A DNA stretch of 64,000 bases, taken from an uncultured Opitutaceae bacterium (GTDB taxonomy: Bacteria > Verrucomicrobiota > Verrucomicrobiia > Opitutales > Opitutaceae). The notes under the pieces were generated by a model. The model worked only from the letters and a program-made list of their open reading frames with translations. It ran no database searches and was not told where the DNA came from. Positions 27,941 to 36,191 of this stretch are shown piece after piece. Location of the stretch: positions 1 to 64,000 of the forward strand of contig CAIYUN010000065.1 in assembly GCA_903929355.1 (NCBI GenBank). The letters are read 5' to 3'. The first letter of the stretch is position 1; every line of letters starts with the position of its first letter. The translations under genes and the position numbers were made by a program.

Positions 27941-28057
27941 AAAAGAAAGGGCCCGCCGATTACCCCTAAACGGCGGGCCCACTATTTTCTTGTCCGGCGT
28001 CGCCGCCGGGCATCCATGTTACCCCAAGATCTCCCCCATCGCTGGTGGAGAACCCTG
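27941..28057 (-). ncRNA. Structured leader or small RNA, copy B (upstream of prepilin peptidase)
   Basis: Read on the minus strand: TGCATCAGGGTTCTCC; a hairpin CTCCACCA-GCGA-TGGGGGAG with a GNRA loop (28050-28031); TTGGGGTAAC; an extra hairpin CCGGCG-GCGA-CGCCGG, again GNRA; AAGAAAATAGT; then a perfect 10-bp stem GGGCCCGCCG/CGGCGGGCCC with TTTAGGGGTAAT in the loop (27980-27949) and TTTCTTTTT after it. The last part is a typical intrinsic terminator. The words CATCA, TTGGGGTAAC, AAGAAA and TTAGGGGTA are shared with copy A in the same order, while the stems differ by compensating changes. The target gene would be the prepilin peptidase 209 bp further on. Confidence 0.65.
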
Positions 28058-28062
28058 ATGCA

Positions 28063-28091
28063 GTTATTCCTTAGAGCAGCACGCGTGCCAA
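28063..28091 (-). promoter_or_regulatory. Sigma70-type promoter of RNA element B
   Basis: On the minus strand TTGGCA (five of six) and AATAAC (four of six) are separated by 17 bp. The predicted start falls at the 5' edge of the conserved element. The rest of 27740-28245 holds a REP-like palindrome and no gene. Confidence 0.5.
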
Positions 28092-28245
28092 CGAGCGCGC
28101 AGTTTGGCGGGCTTGGGAAAATATTTTCAGGTCGGTTTTACCACCTCCATCCGCCCCGCCAAAGACGCCCGCTTTCGTCAGAGGTTGGCCTGACCAACCG
28201 GAAAAGACGGTTGTGGGTCGGGAGGCCCCACCCCACCCTGCCGCC

Positions 28246-29031
28246 ATGCCACTGCCGCCCATGCTCCTGGAGGACGACACCCTCGTCGCATTCGACAAGC
28301 CCGCCGGCCTGCTCGTTGCGCCCGACCGTTGGGACAAGGCGCGCACCAACCTCATGCAGCTCGTCCATGATCAGCTTGGCCGGGACATTGCCACGGTCCA
28401 CCGGCTCGACGCGGCCACCAGCGGGGTGGTGTTGTGCGCGAAGACGAAGCTGGCGCTGGATTTTCTCAGTGGCCAGTTCCAGAGCAAGACGGCCGCGCTG
28501 GTCTGCCATGCGCTGGTGGCCGTCCTGCCGCCGGAAGAGGCGATGAAAGTGGTCGCGCCGGTGCGCACCGAGGGCGGCGCGCTGCCGGAAACCTTTGCGG
28601 TGGAGCTGGCGTTGGGCGAGGACGAGCGGGAACCGGGGCGGATGCGGGTGTTCCGGGGCCGTGACGGCAAGCCCGCCGCGACGGAGTTCCGCGTGTTGGA
28701 GCGATTCGGGCGCTTCGCTTATGTCGAATGCCGGCCGCTCACCGGCCGCCGGCACCAAGTGCGGCTGCACCTCGCCGCCATCGGCGCGCCGGTACTCAAC
28801 GACCCGCTTTACGGGGTGCCCGAGATCGAGCTGCGATTGTCGGACCTGAAGCCCCGCTACAAAGGCCGCGCGGACGAGAAGCCGCTGATCCGCCAGCTGG
28901 CCCTGCACGCGAGCACGCTGACGGTGCGGCATCCGACCACGGGCGAGCCGGTGACCATCACCTCCCCCCTGCCGAATGAGTTTGAGGTCGCGCTGAAATA
29001 CCTGCGGAAGTTCGGCAGTGGCCGGAGGTAG
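28246..29031 (+). CDS. RluA-family pseudouridine synthase
   Basis: Isomerises uridine to pseudouridine in rRNA or tRNA. The protein of about 261 residues starts with the LLEDDTLVAFDKPAGLLVAP segment and has the catalytic Asp in VHRLDAATSGVVL. Later come RLLTGRRHQVRLHL-type sequence (CRPLTGRRHQVRLHLAAIG) and LNDPLYG, all as in RluA/RluC/RluD. There is no S4 domain, so it is closer to the RluA/TruC branch. Which site it modifies is unknown. Several in-frame starts exist; 28246 is chosen because it puts the family start about eight residues in. Confidence 0.88.
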   Translation: MPLPPMLLEDDTLVAFDKPAGLLVAPDRWDKARTNLMQLVHDQLGRDIATVHRLDAATSGVVLCAKTKLALDFLSGQFQSKTAALVCHALVAVLPPEEAMKVVAPVRTEGGALPETFAVELALGEDEREPGRMRVFRGRDGKPAATEFRVLERFGRFAYVECRPLTGRRHQVRLHLAAIGAPVLNDPLYGVPEIELRLSDLKPRYKGRADEKPLIRQLALHASTLTVRHPTTGEPVTITSPLPNEFEVALKYLRKFGSGRR

Positions 29032-29155
29032 GGACGGACCTCCGGGTCCGTCCGTTTCACCACCCCCGTTGGTTGGAATGGAGCCCCGACGGCGCGCCCA
29101 TCCGCCTTCGCCGAGCCTCCGGCGCGACTAGGCGGTCGCGCCCTACCCCCAGACC
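29027..29155. repeat. Split palindromic repeat between convergent genes
   Basis: The left end GTAGGGACGGACCTCCGGGT is followed by its own complement GTCCGTCC, and the right end reads GACTAGGCGGTCGCGCCCTACC. The outer ends GTAGGG and CCCTAC match the GTAG palindrome family, but about 70 bp of other sequence separates the halves. Overlaps the end of the GH20 gene. Confidence 0.5.
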
Positions 29156-31080
29156 AAGGCGTGCTCGCCCGTGTTCTGTTCCAGCGAGAACTCCGGCCAG
29201 CCGTGCTTGGGTGCACGGCGGCCGATAATGATCCGCCGCCGGCCCGGAGTCGGCCGGCGGATCTCCACCCCGTCGGTCAACGTGATGTTCCCGACCGCCA
29301 CCTGGCCAAGGCCGCGCACGGCGATGCGCAGCGGCCGGTCGGAGTCGTCGACGGGCACGGAGAACGGCTGGCGCAGCCGGGCGCGCGGGCGCGCCGCGGC
29401 CGCGCGGAACTCGATGGTAAAGCGGCCGACCAGCGCGCGCCAGCTGCCGTCCGGATCCTGCTGCTCGACGACGACCTTTTGCAGCGCGGGGGCGAAGTTG
29501 CGCACATCAAAGCTCAGCTGCCAGCGGCCGCAGCAGGGCGAGGCCGAGGCGGCGGCGGTGGTCCGGCGGGCGACGCGTGCGAGCCACTGCCGCCACGCCC
29601 GCAGGCGCGCGGCGTCCTGCGCGAGGAGGGTTTCATTGGGGGAGATCGCGCGTGGGTCGCGCGTCCGCCGCCACATCACCCGGGCGGCGGCGCAGCCGCG
29701 GCGGATTTCCGCCGCAAACTCCGCGGCCCCGGCCCGGCACCGTGTCACGTAATACGTGACAAGGTGGTTTTGAGCCGCGGTCGAGCCGGCGGCCTTGGCC
29801 AGCAGGCGGCGGAGCTTGAGGACGGCGCGGGCGTTGGTGCGGATAAAGACATCGCGGGTGGCGAGGTAGCGCAGGAGGCCGGCGCTTGCCGTGAAGGGCA
29901 CCGGGAGCGGCTGGCGGGCGAGGCGGGTGTAGAAGCGCGCGCTCCGGGCGTAGCGGGCCACGCTGTCGTCGGGGGCGGCGCCGCCATCCCAGCGCTCGTT
30001 GGCCTCCCAGCGGGTGTAGCCGGTGAAAGCGTGCTCGTCGCACTGGAGCGCGGCCCGGGCCGCCGCTTGCGCGCCCGCCGCGCCCAGACCGAACACACGG
30101 GCGAAGCCGTGCGCGAGCAGGGCGGTGGCGTCGTCGGCTTCCGGGTTCAGCCAAAGGCTGGCGGCGGCGGCGTCCACCACGGTGGTCATCTCCAAGGCGA
30201 GGCGGTTCGGCTCCCAGGAAGTGACGAGAAAGCCGGCGGCCGCAGTGCGACGGCAGCGCTCCCACCAGGAGCGGAGGTTGGCGATGCGCTCGCCAAAGAC
30301 CGGCAGCGGCTCGTGGCGAAACGCGCCGTTCATCGGGCAGCCCCAGTAATCGATCCCGCGGGCGCGCAGCGCCGGGGCGAGGTCGCACGGGGCGAAGTTG
30401 AACAGCTCGACCCGGGGGTGGCGGGCGAAGGGATAATAGTACCAGTCGCAGGCGCTGAGGCCGGGCGGGAGCAGCGGGATGGCTTCCGGGACCAACGCGA
30501 GCATGTCGGCCCACAGGGCCATCCGCAGGCCGAGGCGAGAAGTGAGCGCGTGCAGGCGGGTGACGTGGCCCGCAAAATGCCCGCCGATCCCGATCGCGGC
30601 GGCCTCGGCGCGGCAGCGCGGGCAGCGGGCGAGATGAAACGACTCGTCGAGCCCCACATGGACCTTGCCCGCAGTGCAGAACGGAGCCAGGTCGTGCAGG
30701 AGCTTTTCGGCCACCACCAGCGTGCGCGGATGCAGCGGGCAGAGCTGGCCGCGCGGGAGCGGCGAGCCGTCGGTCGCGCGGAGCTCGTTCAGGTCGCGGA
30801 GCGCGGGCGTTTTGATCAGGTATTGCGTGTGCCCGAGGAGATTGGCGATGGGCACGACCTTGATTCCGGCCCGCGTGGCGGCGCCGACGAGCTTTTCAAA
30901 ATCCCGGTATCCATAGGCATCGGCGCGCGCGACGCCGGGGAGGCTGGGGTACTCGACCGCGTCCTCGAGGTGGAGATAGAGCTCGTCGTAGCCCCAGGCC
31001 GCGTAGCGCGGGAGCTGCGCGACCAGCCAGTCGAGGCGTTCGACCTGGCGCGCAAGATCCCATTGGAAGGCGCGAATCAT
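29143..31080 (-). CDS. Glycoside hydrolase family 20-type protein (beta-N-acetylhexosaminidase-like)
   Basis: A 645-residue protein. The N-terminal two-thirds is a TIM barrel of the GH20 type: it begins FQWDLARQVERLDWLVAQLP, has DELYLHLEDAVEYPS, and the catalytic Asp-Glu pair in HVGLDESF (about residue 165 onward). The C-terminal 100 residues form a beta-rich domain (LSFDVRNFAPALQKVVVEQ). There is no signal peptide, so it should act in the cytoplasm, unlike most GH20 chitin- or glycan-degrading enzymes. The start at 31080 begins the barrel directly. Substrate unknown; hexosaminide hydrolysis is inferred from family. Confidence 0.75.
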   Translation of the reverse strand: MIRAFQWDLARQVERLDWLVAQLPRYAAWGYDELYLHLEDAVEYPSLPGVARADAYGYRDFEKLVGAATRAGIKVVPIANLLGHTQYLIKTPALRDLNELRATDGSPLPRGQLCPLHPRTLVVAEKLLHDLAPFCTAGKVHVGLDESFHLARCPRCRAEAAAIGIGGHFAGHVTRLHALTSRLGLRMALWADMLALVPEAIPLLPPGLSACDWYYYPFARHPRVELFNFAPCDLAPALRARGIDYWGCPMNGAFRHEPLPVFGERIANLRSWWERCRRTAAAGFLVTSWEPNRLALEMTTVVDAAAASLWLNPEADDATALLAHGFARVFGLGAAGAQAAARAALQCDEHAFTGYTRWEANERWDGGAAPDDSVARYARSARFYTRLARQPLPVPFTASAGLLRYLATRDVFIRTNARAVLKLRRLLAKAAGSTAAQNHLVTYYVTRCRAGAAEFAAEIRRGCAAARVMWRRTRDPRAISPNETLLAQDAARLRAWRQWLARVARRTTAAASASPCCGRWQLSFDVRNFAPALQKVVVEQQDPDGSWRALVGRFTIEFRAAAARPRARLRQPFSVPVDDSDRPLRIAVRGLGQVAVGNITLTDGVEIRRPTPGRRRIIIGRRAPKHGWPEFSLEQNTGEHALVWG

Positions 31081-31185
31081 GGGTAGGAGTTGGCTAGGCG
31101 GTCGGGGTCCCTTCCAACACCGGGTTCCATACCGACCTAATTGGACCAGCAACCATCCGCAGGTGCGAATTGGGTACGGGTATGC

Positions 31186-31413
31186 TCACCGGAGCATGAT
31201 GATTGTTCCTTTTTTGACCACGATGGGAGGCGCAATCGCCATGACCCATTTCCGAGTGCCGTCGGGAAAAACTTCGTAGATAGCGCCGTTGTCGGACTCC
31301 AGCACGCTCTGGCCGGAGGCGAGGGTGCGGGCACGAGCAGCCGCAAAGACAGCCCCAGCCATGGCCGGAATTTGCTCGTCAAGCTCAAGGATGATTTGCT
31401 CTTCTTCTGACAT
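31186..31413 (-). CDS. Small acidic protein of unknown function
   Basis: A 75-residue protein: an N-terminal acidic helix (MSEEEQIILELDEQIPAM), then ASGQSVLESDNGAIYEVFPD, then GTRKWVMAIAPPIVVKKGTI. The VLESDNG-IYEVFPDGTRK pattern is seen in small conserved proteins of uncertain role, some beside toxin-like genes; no partner is visible here. It stands alone between the GH20 and GH2 genes. A real gene is likely from its codon pattern and clear end, but no function is proposed. Confidence 0.5.
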   Translation of the reverse strand: MSEEEQIILELDEQIPAMAGAVFAAARARTLASGQSVLESDNGAIYEVFPDGTRKWVMAIAPPIVVKKGTIIMLR

Positions 31414-31558
31414 CAGGAAGTGTGGCCGACACCATGGAGTTCAGGGAGGCCAACGCAATCCAATCCTCCGGATGGCGCGGGGGCGTCCATCCGCCCAAGC
31501 AATGATTGGCAAGGCGCCGGATTTCCGGCTAGGCTCCCGCTTCAACCCCCACCCTTTT

Positions 31559-34500
31559 ATGCCCCGTCCGAAGCTTTCCCCCTGCTGGCTGTTCGTGGCC
31601 GCCCTCGTCGGATTATCGACCCTGCGCGCGGCCGTGCCACCACCTGCGCCCCTGTCGGTGGTCACTTCGCCCTCCCGGACCACGCTCGACCTAGCCGGCG
31701 AATGGCGCTTCGCGCTCGACCCCGCCGCTGAGCAACGCACCGGTGGCGCGACCGGACCGACCGATGCGAAACCGCTGCCGCCCGGCGATGGCATCGCGCA
31801 GGAGTGGTTCAAGCGCGACCTGTCCGACAAGATCAGGCTGCCAGGAATTCTCCAGGCGCAGGGCTACGGCAACGACATCGCCACCGACACCCCCTGGGTG
31901 CTCACCCTCGGCGATGCGTGGTGGAAACTCCAGCCGACCGCGCTGCGCGAACATTTTTCGCAGCCCGGCCACGTCGAGGTGCCGTTCCTGGCCCAGCCAC
32001 CGAAGCACTATCTGGGGGTCGCATGGTACCAGCGTGATATCGACATCACCGCGGACCAGCAGGGTCGGCATTTTATCCTCTTTCTGGAACGGGCGCACTG
32101 GCAGACGACGGTCTGGCTCGATGACCGGGCGTTTCCGGCCGACGACAGCCTTGTCGCCCCGCATGTCACCGACCTCGGTTTGGTGGCACCCGGCAAACAC
32201 CGGCTCACCATCCGGGTGGACAACCGCACGCAACTGGCTGCGGCCGGTCATCTGGTGGACGGCCACGCCGTCTCCGACGGCCTCGGCGCGGCGTGGAACG
32301 GCATCGTCGGCCGCATTGAGCTACAGTCCACGCCCCCGGTGTGGATCGAAGACGTGCAGGCGTTCCCCAACGTCGCCAAAGGCACGGTGCTCCTGAAGGT
32401 GAAGATCGGCAATGCCAGCGGCCAGCCCGGCGAGGGGATTCTGCGCCCCCGGCCGCTTGCCAGCTCACCCGGCGTTGTCACCAGCGGGGGCTTTACCGTT
32501 GGCGAAGCGCAAGTGAAGTGGACCGCTGAAGGTGGCACAGCCGAGGTGGAAGTCGGCCAAGCAGCACCTGAGAGGGTTGGGCTCAGAATTTACAGCATCC
32601 AGTCCAATTGGGATGAATTTAATCCGACAATCAACAAGCTCAGCCTTGGCCTGTTCGATTCACGTCTTCATCTCCACGCCAAACCTTCTGGCAGCTATCC
32701 GGAAACACCACTCGATCTCTCCGGCAATAATTCGTCCTTACGGGCTTCGGTGACTCGGGCCAATCCAGCAACGTCGGCTGCAACTAGCGCCGACGATTTG
32801 CTGGACGCCTGCGATGTATCCTTCGGCTTCCGCGAGGTCACCGCCAGCGGCAAGGACCTCCTGGTCAACGGCCGGCCGGTCAATCTGCGGCTGACCCATT
32901 TTGGGGGAGACTTCCCACTCACCGGCTATCCGGCGATGGATGTGCCGTCGTGGGAAAAAATCATCGCGGCCTGCAAGGACCATGGATTGAACGGCATCCG
33001 TTTCCATTCCTGGTGTCCGCCCGAGGCGGCGTTCACCGCGGCCGACCGGCTGGGTTTTTATCTCCAGCCCGAGTGCGGCATGTGGAACACCCTGAGCCCC
33101 GGCACTCCGATGGCCCGGCGGCTCGACGAGGAGACCGCGCGGCTGGTGCAGGCGTATGGCAACCACCCGTCGTTCCTCCTGCTGGCGCCGAGCAACGAGC
33201 CGAGCGGCCGCTACCAGCAGGTCTTGCCCCAATGGGCCACGGCCTGGTATGCCAAGGACAACCGCCGGCTCTACTCCGCCGGCACGGGTTGGGCCGACCC
33301 GGCGCAGGTCACCGGCGGAGCGCAGTTCGCCACGCTGGTGCGCTACGGCAACGGCCAGTTGCGCAACACCACCGGGTGGTTCGGAAAAGATTTCGGCGCC
33401 GCACTCACCAACGTGAACATTCCGGTGCTCGCGCACGAGGTCGGGCAATGGTGCGCGTATCCGGATTTTGACGTCATGAAGAAATTCACCGGCTACCTGC
33501 AGCCGGGCAACTACGATATCTTCAAATACATCGCGGACCAGAACGGCGTGCTCGACGAGAACCATGCGCTGGCCAATGCCTCGGGCAAGTTCCAGCTCGC
33601 CTGTTACAAGGAAGAGATCGAGGCGAATCTCCGCACGCCCGGCCTCGCGGGCTTTCAGTTGCTGGACCTCCACGACTATCTCGGCCAGGGCACGGCGCTC
33701 ATCGGCGTGCTCGACGCGTTCTGGGAGTCCAAGGGCTATGTCACCCCTACGGAGTTCCGTCGTTTCGCCGGCCCGACTGTGCCGCTTGCGCGCCTCGCGA
33801 AGCGGACGTTCACGACCGCCGAAATCCTGGAGTGCCCGGTCGAGCTCTACAATTTTGGGGACAGACCGCTCCAGGCAGCCGCTTCGGATTGGAAAATCAT
33901 CGACGCCGCGGGTCGCACCGTGGCAGGAGGGCAATGGGATCCGCGTGACCTCCCCCGCGGGAAAAACATCCCGCTCGGGCAGGTTTCCGCCAGCCTCGCT
34001 GCGTTGCCGGCCCCGGGGGCCTACAAGTTGGTGGTCGGTGTGAGCGGGCCCGACGGGGAATCCATCCGCAGCCGGGGGCTTCGCGGCTCAAACGAGCCGT
34101 TCTTCGCTTTCGTGAATACCTGGAATTTCTGGCTCTACCCCGCCCCGGCTGCAGGCGCGGTCGCGTCCGCCGATGTGCTGGTGACCTCCGCGTGGGCGGA
34201 GGCCGACACGCGGCTCGCGGCCGGCGGCAAGGTGCTGTTCAGCCCGCCCGCCGCCGACCTTGACGCGGCCAAGAGCCCGCCGATGAAGGATGTGCCGGTG
34301 TTCTGGAACATCCAGATGACCGTGCGCCCGCCGAACAATCCCGCGCCCAAGTTTGACGCGATGCTCGGCCTGCTCTGCGACGCCACCCACCCTGCCCTCG
34401 CGGAGTTCCCCACGGCGGCCAACTGCGACTGGCAGTGGACGCCCCTGGTCAACAATGTCCGCTCGGTCAATCTCACCGGTGCGCCGCGCGAACTGCGGCC

Positions 34501-34819
34501 CATCGTGGCGGCGATCGACGATTGGAACCGCAACTGGCGGCTGGGCGTGATCTTCGAGTGCCGGGTTGGCCCCGGGAGGCTGCTGGTCTCGGCGATCAAC
34601 CTGGACAACGCGCGCGGCGGCGCTGGCCTGGTGCAACTGCGGCGCTCGCTGCTCGACTACATGGGGGGCGAAAAGTTTCAGCCCGCGGCCACGCTCACGA
34701 CCGAACAGGTCCGCGCACTCTGGACCGCGGGCGCCGCGACCACCCCGGCGGCGGCGCGGGCGTTTGATCCGGATTTGAACGACGGCACCGTCCCGGTGCC
34801 GCCCGCCGGTGCCAAGTAG
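31559..34819 (+). CDS. Secreted glycoside hydrolase family 2 protein
   Basis: A 1086-residue exported enzyme. The ATG at 31559 gives MPRPKLSPCWLFVAALVGLS, a good signal peptide. The sugar-binding and immunoglobulin-like domains of GH2 follow (DLAGEWRFALDP, then KHYLGVAWYQRDIDI and RAHWQTTVWLDD). The TIM barrel carries the acid/base Glu in LLAPSNEPSG and the probable nucleophile Glu in NIPVLAHEVGQW. The barrel is followed by about 350 residues of beta-rich sequence. Substrate could be beta-galactoside, mannoside or glucuronide; the sequence does not decide. The extension upstream of 31559 is not coding-like. Confidence 0.85.
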   Translation: MPRPKLSPCWLFVAALVGLSTLRAAVPPPAPLSVVTSPSRTTLDLAGEWRFALDPAAEQRTGGATGPTDAKPLPPGDGIAQEWFKRDLSDKIRLPGILQAQGYGNDIATDTPWVLTLGDAWWKLQPTALREHFSQPGHVEVPFLAQPPKHYLGVAWYQRDIDITADQQGRHFILFLERAHWQTTVWLDDRAFPADDSLVAPHVTDLGLVAPGKHRLTIRVDNRTQLAAAGHLVDGHAVSDGLGAAWNGIVGRIELQSTPPVWIEDVQAFPNVAKGTVLLKVKIGNASGQPGEGILRPRPLASSPGVVTSGGFTVGEAQVKWTAEGGTAEVEVGQAAPERVGLRIYSIQSNWDEFNPTINKLSLGLFDSRLHLHAKPSGSYPETPLDLSGNNSSLRASVTRANPATSAATSADDLLDACDVSFGFREVTASGKDLLVNGRPVNLRLTHFGGDFPLTGYPAMDVPSWEKIIAACKDHGLNGIRFHSWCPPEAAFTAADRLGFYLQPECGMWNTLSPGTPMARRLDEETARLVQAYGNHPSFLLLAPSNEPSGRYQQVLPQWATAWYAKDNRRLYSAGTGWADPAQVTGGAQFATLVRYGNGQLRNTTGWFGKDFGAALTNVNIPVLAHEVGQWCAYPDFDVMKKFTGYLQPGNYDIFKYIADQNGVLDENHALANASGKFQLACYKEEIEANLRTPGLAGFQLLDLHDYLGQGTALIGVLDAFWESKGYVTPTEFRRFAGPTVPLARLAKRTFTTAEILECPVELYNFGDRPLQAAASDWKIIDAAGRTVAGGQWDPRDLPRGKNIPLGQVSASLAALPAPGAYKLVVGVSGPDGESIRSRGLRGSNEPFFAFVNTWNFWLYPAPAAGAVASADVLVTSAWAEADTRLAAGGKVLFSPPAADLDAAKSPPMKDVPVFWNIQMTVRPPNNPAPKFDAMLGLLCDATHPALAEFPTAANCDWQWTPLVNNVRSVNLTGAPRELRPIVAAIDDWNRNWRLGVIFECRVGPGRLLVSAINLDNARGGAGLVQLRRSLLDYMGGEKFQPAATLTTEQVRALWTAGAATTPAAARAFDPDLNDGTVPVPPAGAK

Positions 34820-34969
34820 GAGGCAGGACGTGACCGCCGGGCGCGCCGTCCGGAAATCTGGAGGACACGAGATGCACCCGGCCACGGGTTGAAGCCTGCG
34901 GCTGGGATTGCTCTGCCCCACGCAGCCCAACTGCCGCGCGTAATTTTTACCGCGGATAACACAGATCAG

Positions 34970-35174
34970 CCCAAAAAGCGCAGATTGGTTACACGGAGAA
35001 CACAGAGCCCAGCCACAGAGTTCACAGAGCAATGCACTTAAATGATCCAGGGTGGCTGCAACCCTCGCACCTGGTGGATGACTCCCAGCCCTTCCCGCCG
35101 TTCGATGCCTTTCTCTGTGTCCTCGTATTTTATCTCTGTGTGCTCTGTGACCAACTGCCGAATTTAGATTCAGT
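34970..35174 (+). repeat. ACAGAG-rich 200-bp dispersed repeat, copy B
   Basis: Aligns with copy C (51763-51960) and inverted copy A. Start CCCAAAAAGCGCAGATTGG; interior GAGAACACAGAGCCCAGCCA, AATGCACTT, ATCCAGGGTGGCTGCAACCC; end TTATCTCTGTGTGCTCTGTG then ACCAACTG. It is the most diverged copy. Its right edge runs into the 3' end of the vapC-like gene. The remaining part of the gap 34820-34969 holds no gene. Confidence 0.75.
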
Positions 35175-35721
35175 TTTTAGGGAGAAAGCCTTCCGCCAAA
35201 GTCATTGACCAGCGGGTGTCGTCCGTATCCCAATATAGACTACGCCCGGATCTTTTCGGGGACCGTCCTCTCGCGCCCTGCAGGCAGAGCCCGATGCCCG
35301 TGATCCCGGCCGCCCGGATCAAATCCGCATCAAGCGTGGAGAGCGGCAGGTGACGGCGGAGCGCGAGCTCGAGGTAAGCGGCATCGTAGGTGGAGAGTTG
35401 ATACAACAGGGCGAGGTCGAGGGTCTTGGCCCAGGCATGGGCCACGCTTTGGTCGTCAACGTCGATGGCGTAGACCTTAAGCTTGGCGAGAAACGCCTCC
35501 ACCCCGGCCTGATCAATTCGTTTCCGCCGTTGCGCGCCCAGCAAAACATTGCCCAGCTCAAAGGGCCAAAGTGCCGGCACCCATGCCTGGGCTCCTGAGG
35601 ACAGATCGTCCAGCAGCCGATCGCTGGCCGGGGTGACCTCGTCGGCAAAAATCCATGGGAGGGTCGCGGAGCAGTCTAGGAAGAAGGCCGGGTCACGCGC
35701 GCCCCTCCTCCCGCAGCGCAC
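35170..35721 (-). CDS. PIN-domain toxin (VapC-like)
   Basis: A ribonuclease-fold toxin of about 183 residues. The PIN acidic residues are visible in order: Asp in FFLDCSATLPW, Glu in FELGNVLL, Asp in TYDAAYLELAL, Asp in STLDADLIRAAG. After the PIN core an atypical tail of about 40 residues (SPKRSGRSLYWDTDDTRW onward) ends in the edge of dispersed repeat copy B, so the natural C-terminus may have been altered. No ATG is available; the GTG at 35721 is the nearest plausible start and overlaps the antitoxin gene by 29 bp. Confidence 0.75.
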   Translation of the reverse strand: MRCGRRGARDPAFFLDCSATLPWIFADEVTPASDRLLDDLSSGAQAWVPALWPFELGNVLLGAQRRKRIDQAGVEAFLAKLKVYAIDVDDQSVAHAWAKTLDLALLYQLSTYDAAYLELALRRHLPLSTLDADLIRAAGITGIGLCLQGARGRSPKRSGRSLYWDTDDTRWSMTLAEGFLPKN

Positions 35722-35944
35722 GGACGTCGAGACCACCCAGGGTGCAACGGGTGCGCAAGGCACGCAGCTCCGTGGTCGCGGCGGCGCGTTGGGTGGCGCG
35801 ATCACTGGAAAAGCCAATTAACCGCGCCACCGGTTGGTCATGTTTGGTGATGGTGAAGGCGGCGTCTTGGCGTACGCGCTCCAGCAATTCACTCAGCTTG
35901 GTTTTGGCCTCAAAGGCTCCGACGGTGTCGGTGGGAGATTTCAT
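35693..35944 (-). CDS. Phd/YefM-family antitoxin
   Basis: An 83-residue protein starting MKSPTDTVGAFEAKTKLSEL, then ITKHDQPVARLIGF, which is the characteristic Phd/YefM layout (a small DNA-binding fold that represses its own promoter and a C-terminal tail that binds the toxin). Paired with the overlapping PIN-domain gene downstream, as in many VapBC modules. The ATG at 35944 begins the fold directly. A promoter is expected in 35945-36040. Confidence 0.85.
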   Translation of the reverse strand: MKSPTDTVGAFEAKTKLSELLERVRQDAAFTITKHDQPVARLIGFSSDRATQRAAATTELRALRTRCTLGGLDVRALREEGRA

Positions 35945-36041
35945 AAAAAAACAGTAGAAACAGCGGTTATTGTTAATTGAAAACTATGCAGGTGGAGAAA
36001 ACCTTAAAGATCGCCCAAAATCTTTGTGGCGGGTCATTTAG

Positions 36042-36094
36042 GTAAGGATGGCTCTCCGAGCCATCCGCGGACGCCTCGGAGAGGCGCCCCTACC
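36042..36094. repeat. REP/BIME-like palindrome (copy 4)
   Basis: Opens GTAAGGATGGCTCTCCGAGC and ends GAGAGGCGCCCCTACC. Outer flanks GGGTCATTTAG on the left and ACAATGACCCAGTAC on the right are themselves complementary, so the element is a nested palindrome of about 100 bp. Located before mnmG. Confidence 0.85.
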
Positions 36095-36191
36095 TGCCGA
36101 GGCCTGAATACAATGACCCAGTACTCAAATCCTTCCTCGCTTGCCTATCCGTGGGCATTCGTGTTATACGTGGTTAAACCATCAGGCTAGA

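Noticed and set aside
24402-28057. The two-hairpin elements as ordinary end-of-gene terminators
   Set aside because: Both lie in divergent intergenic regions where no gene ends, and they share promoter placement and linker words.
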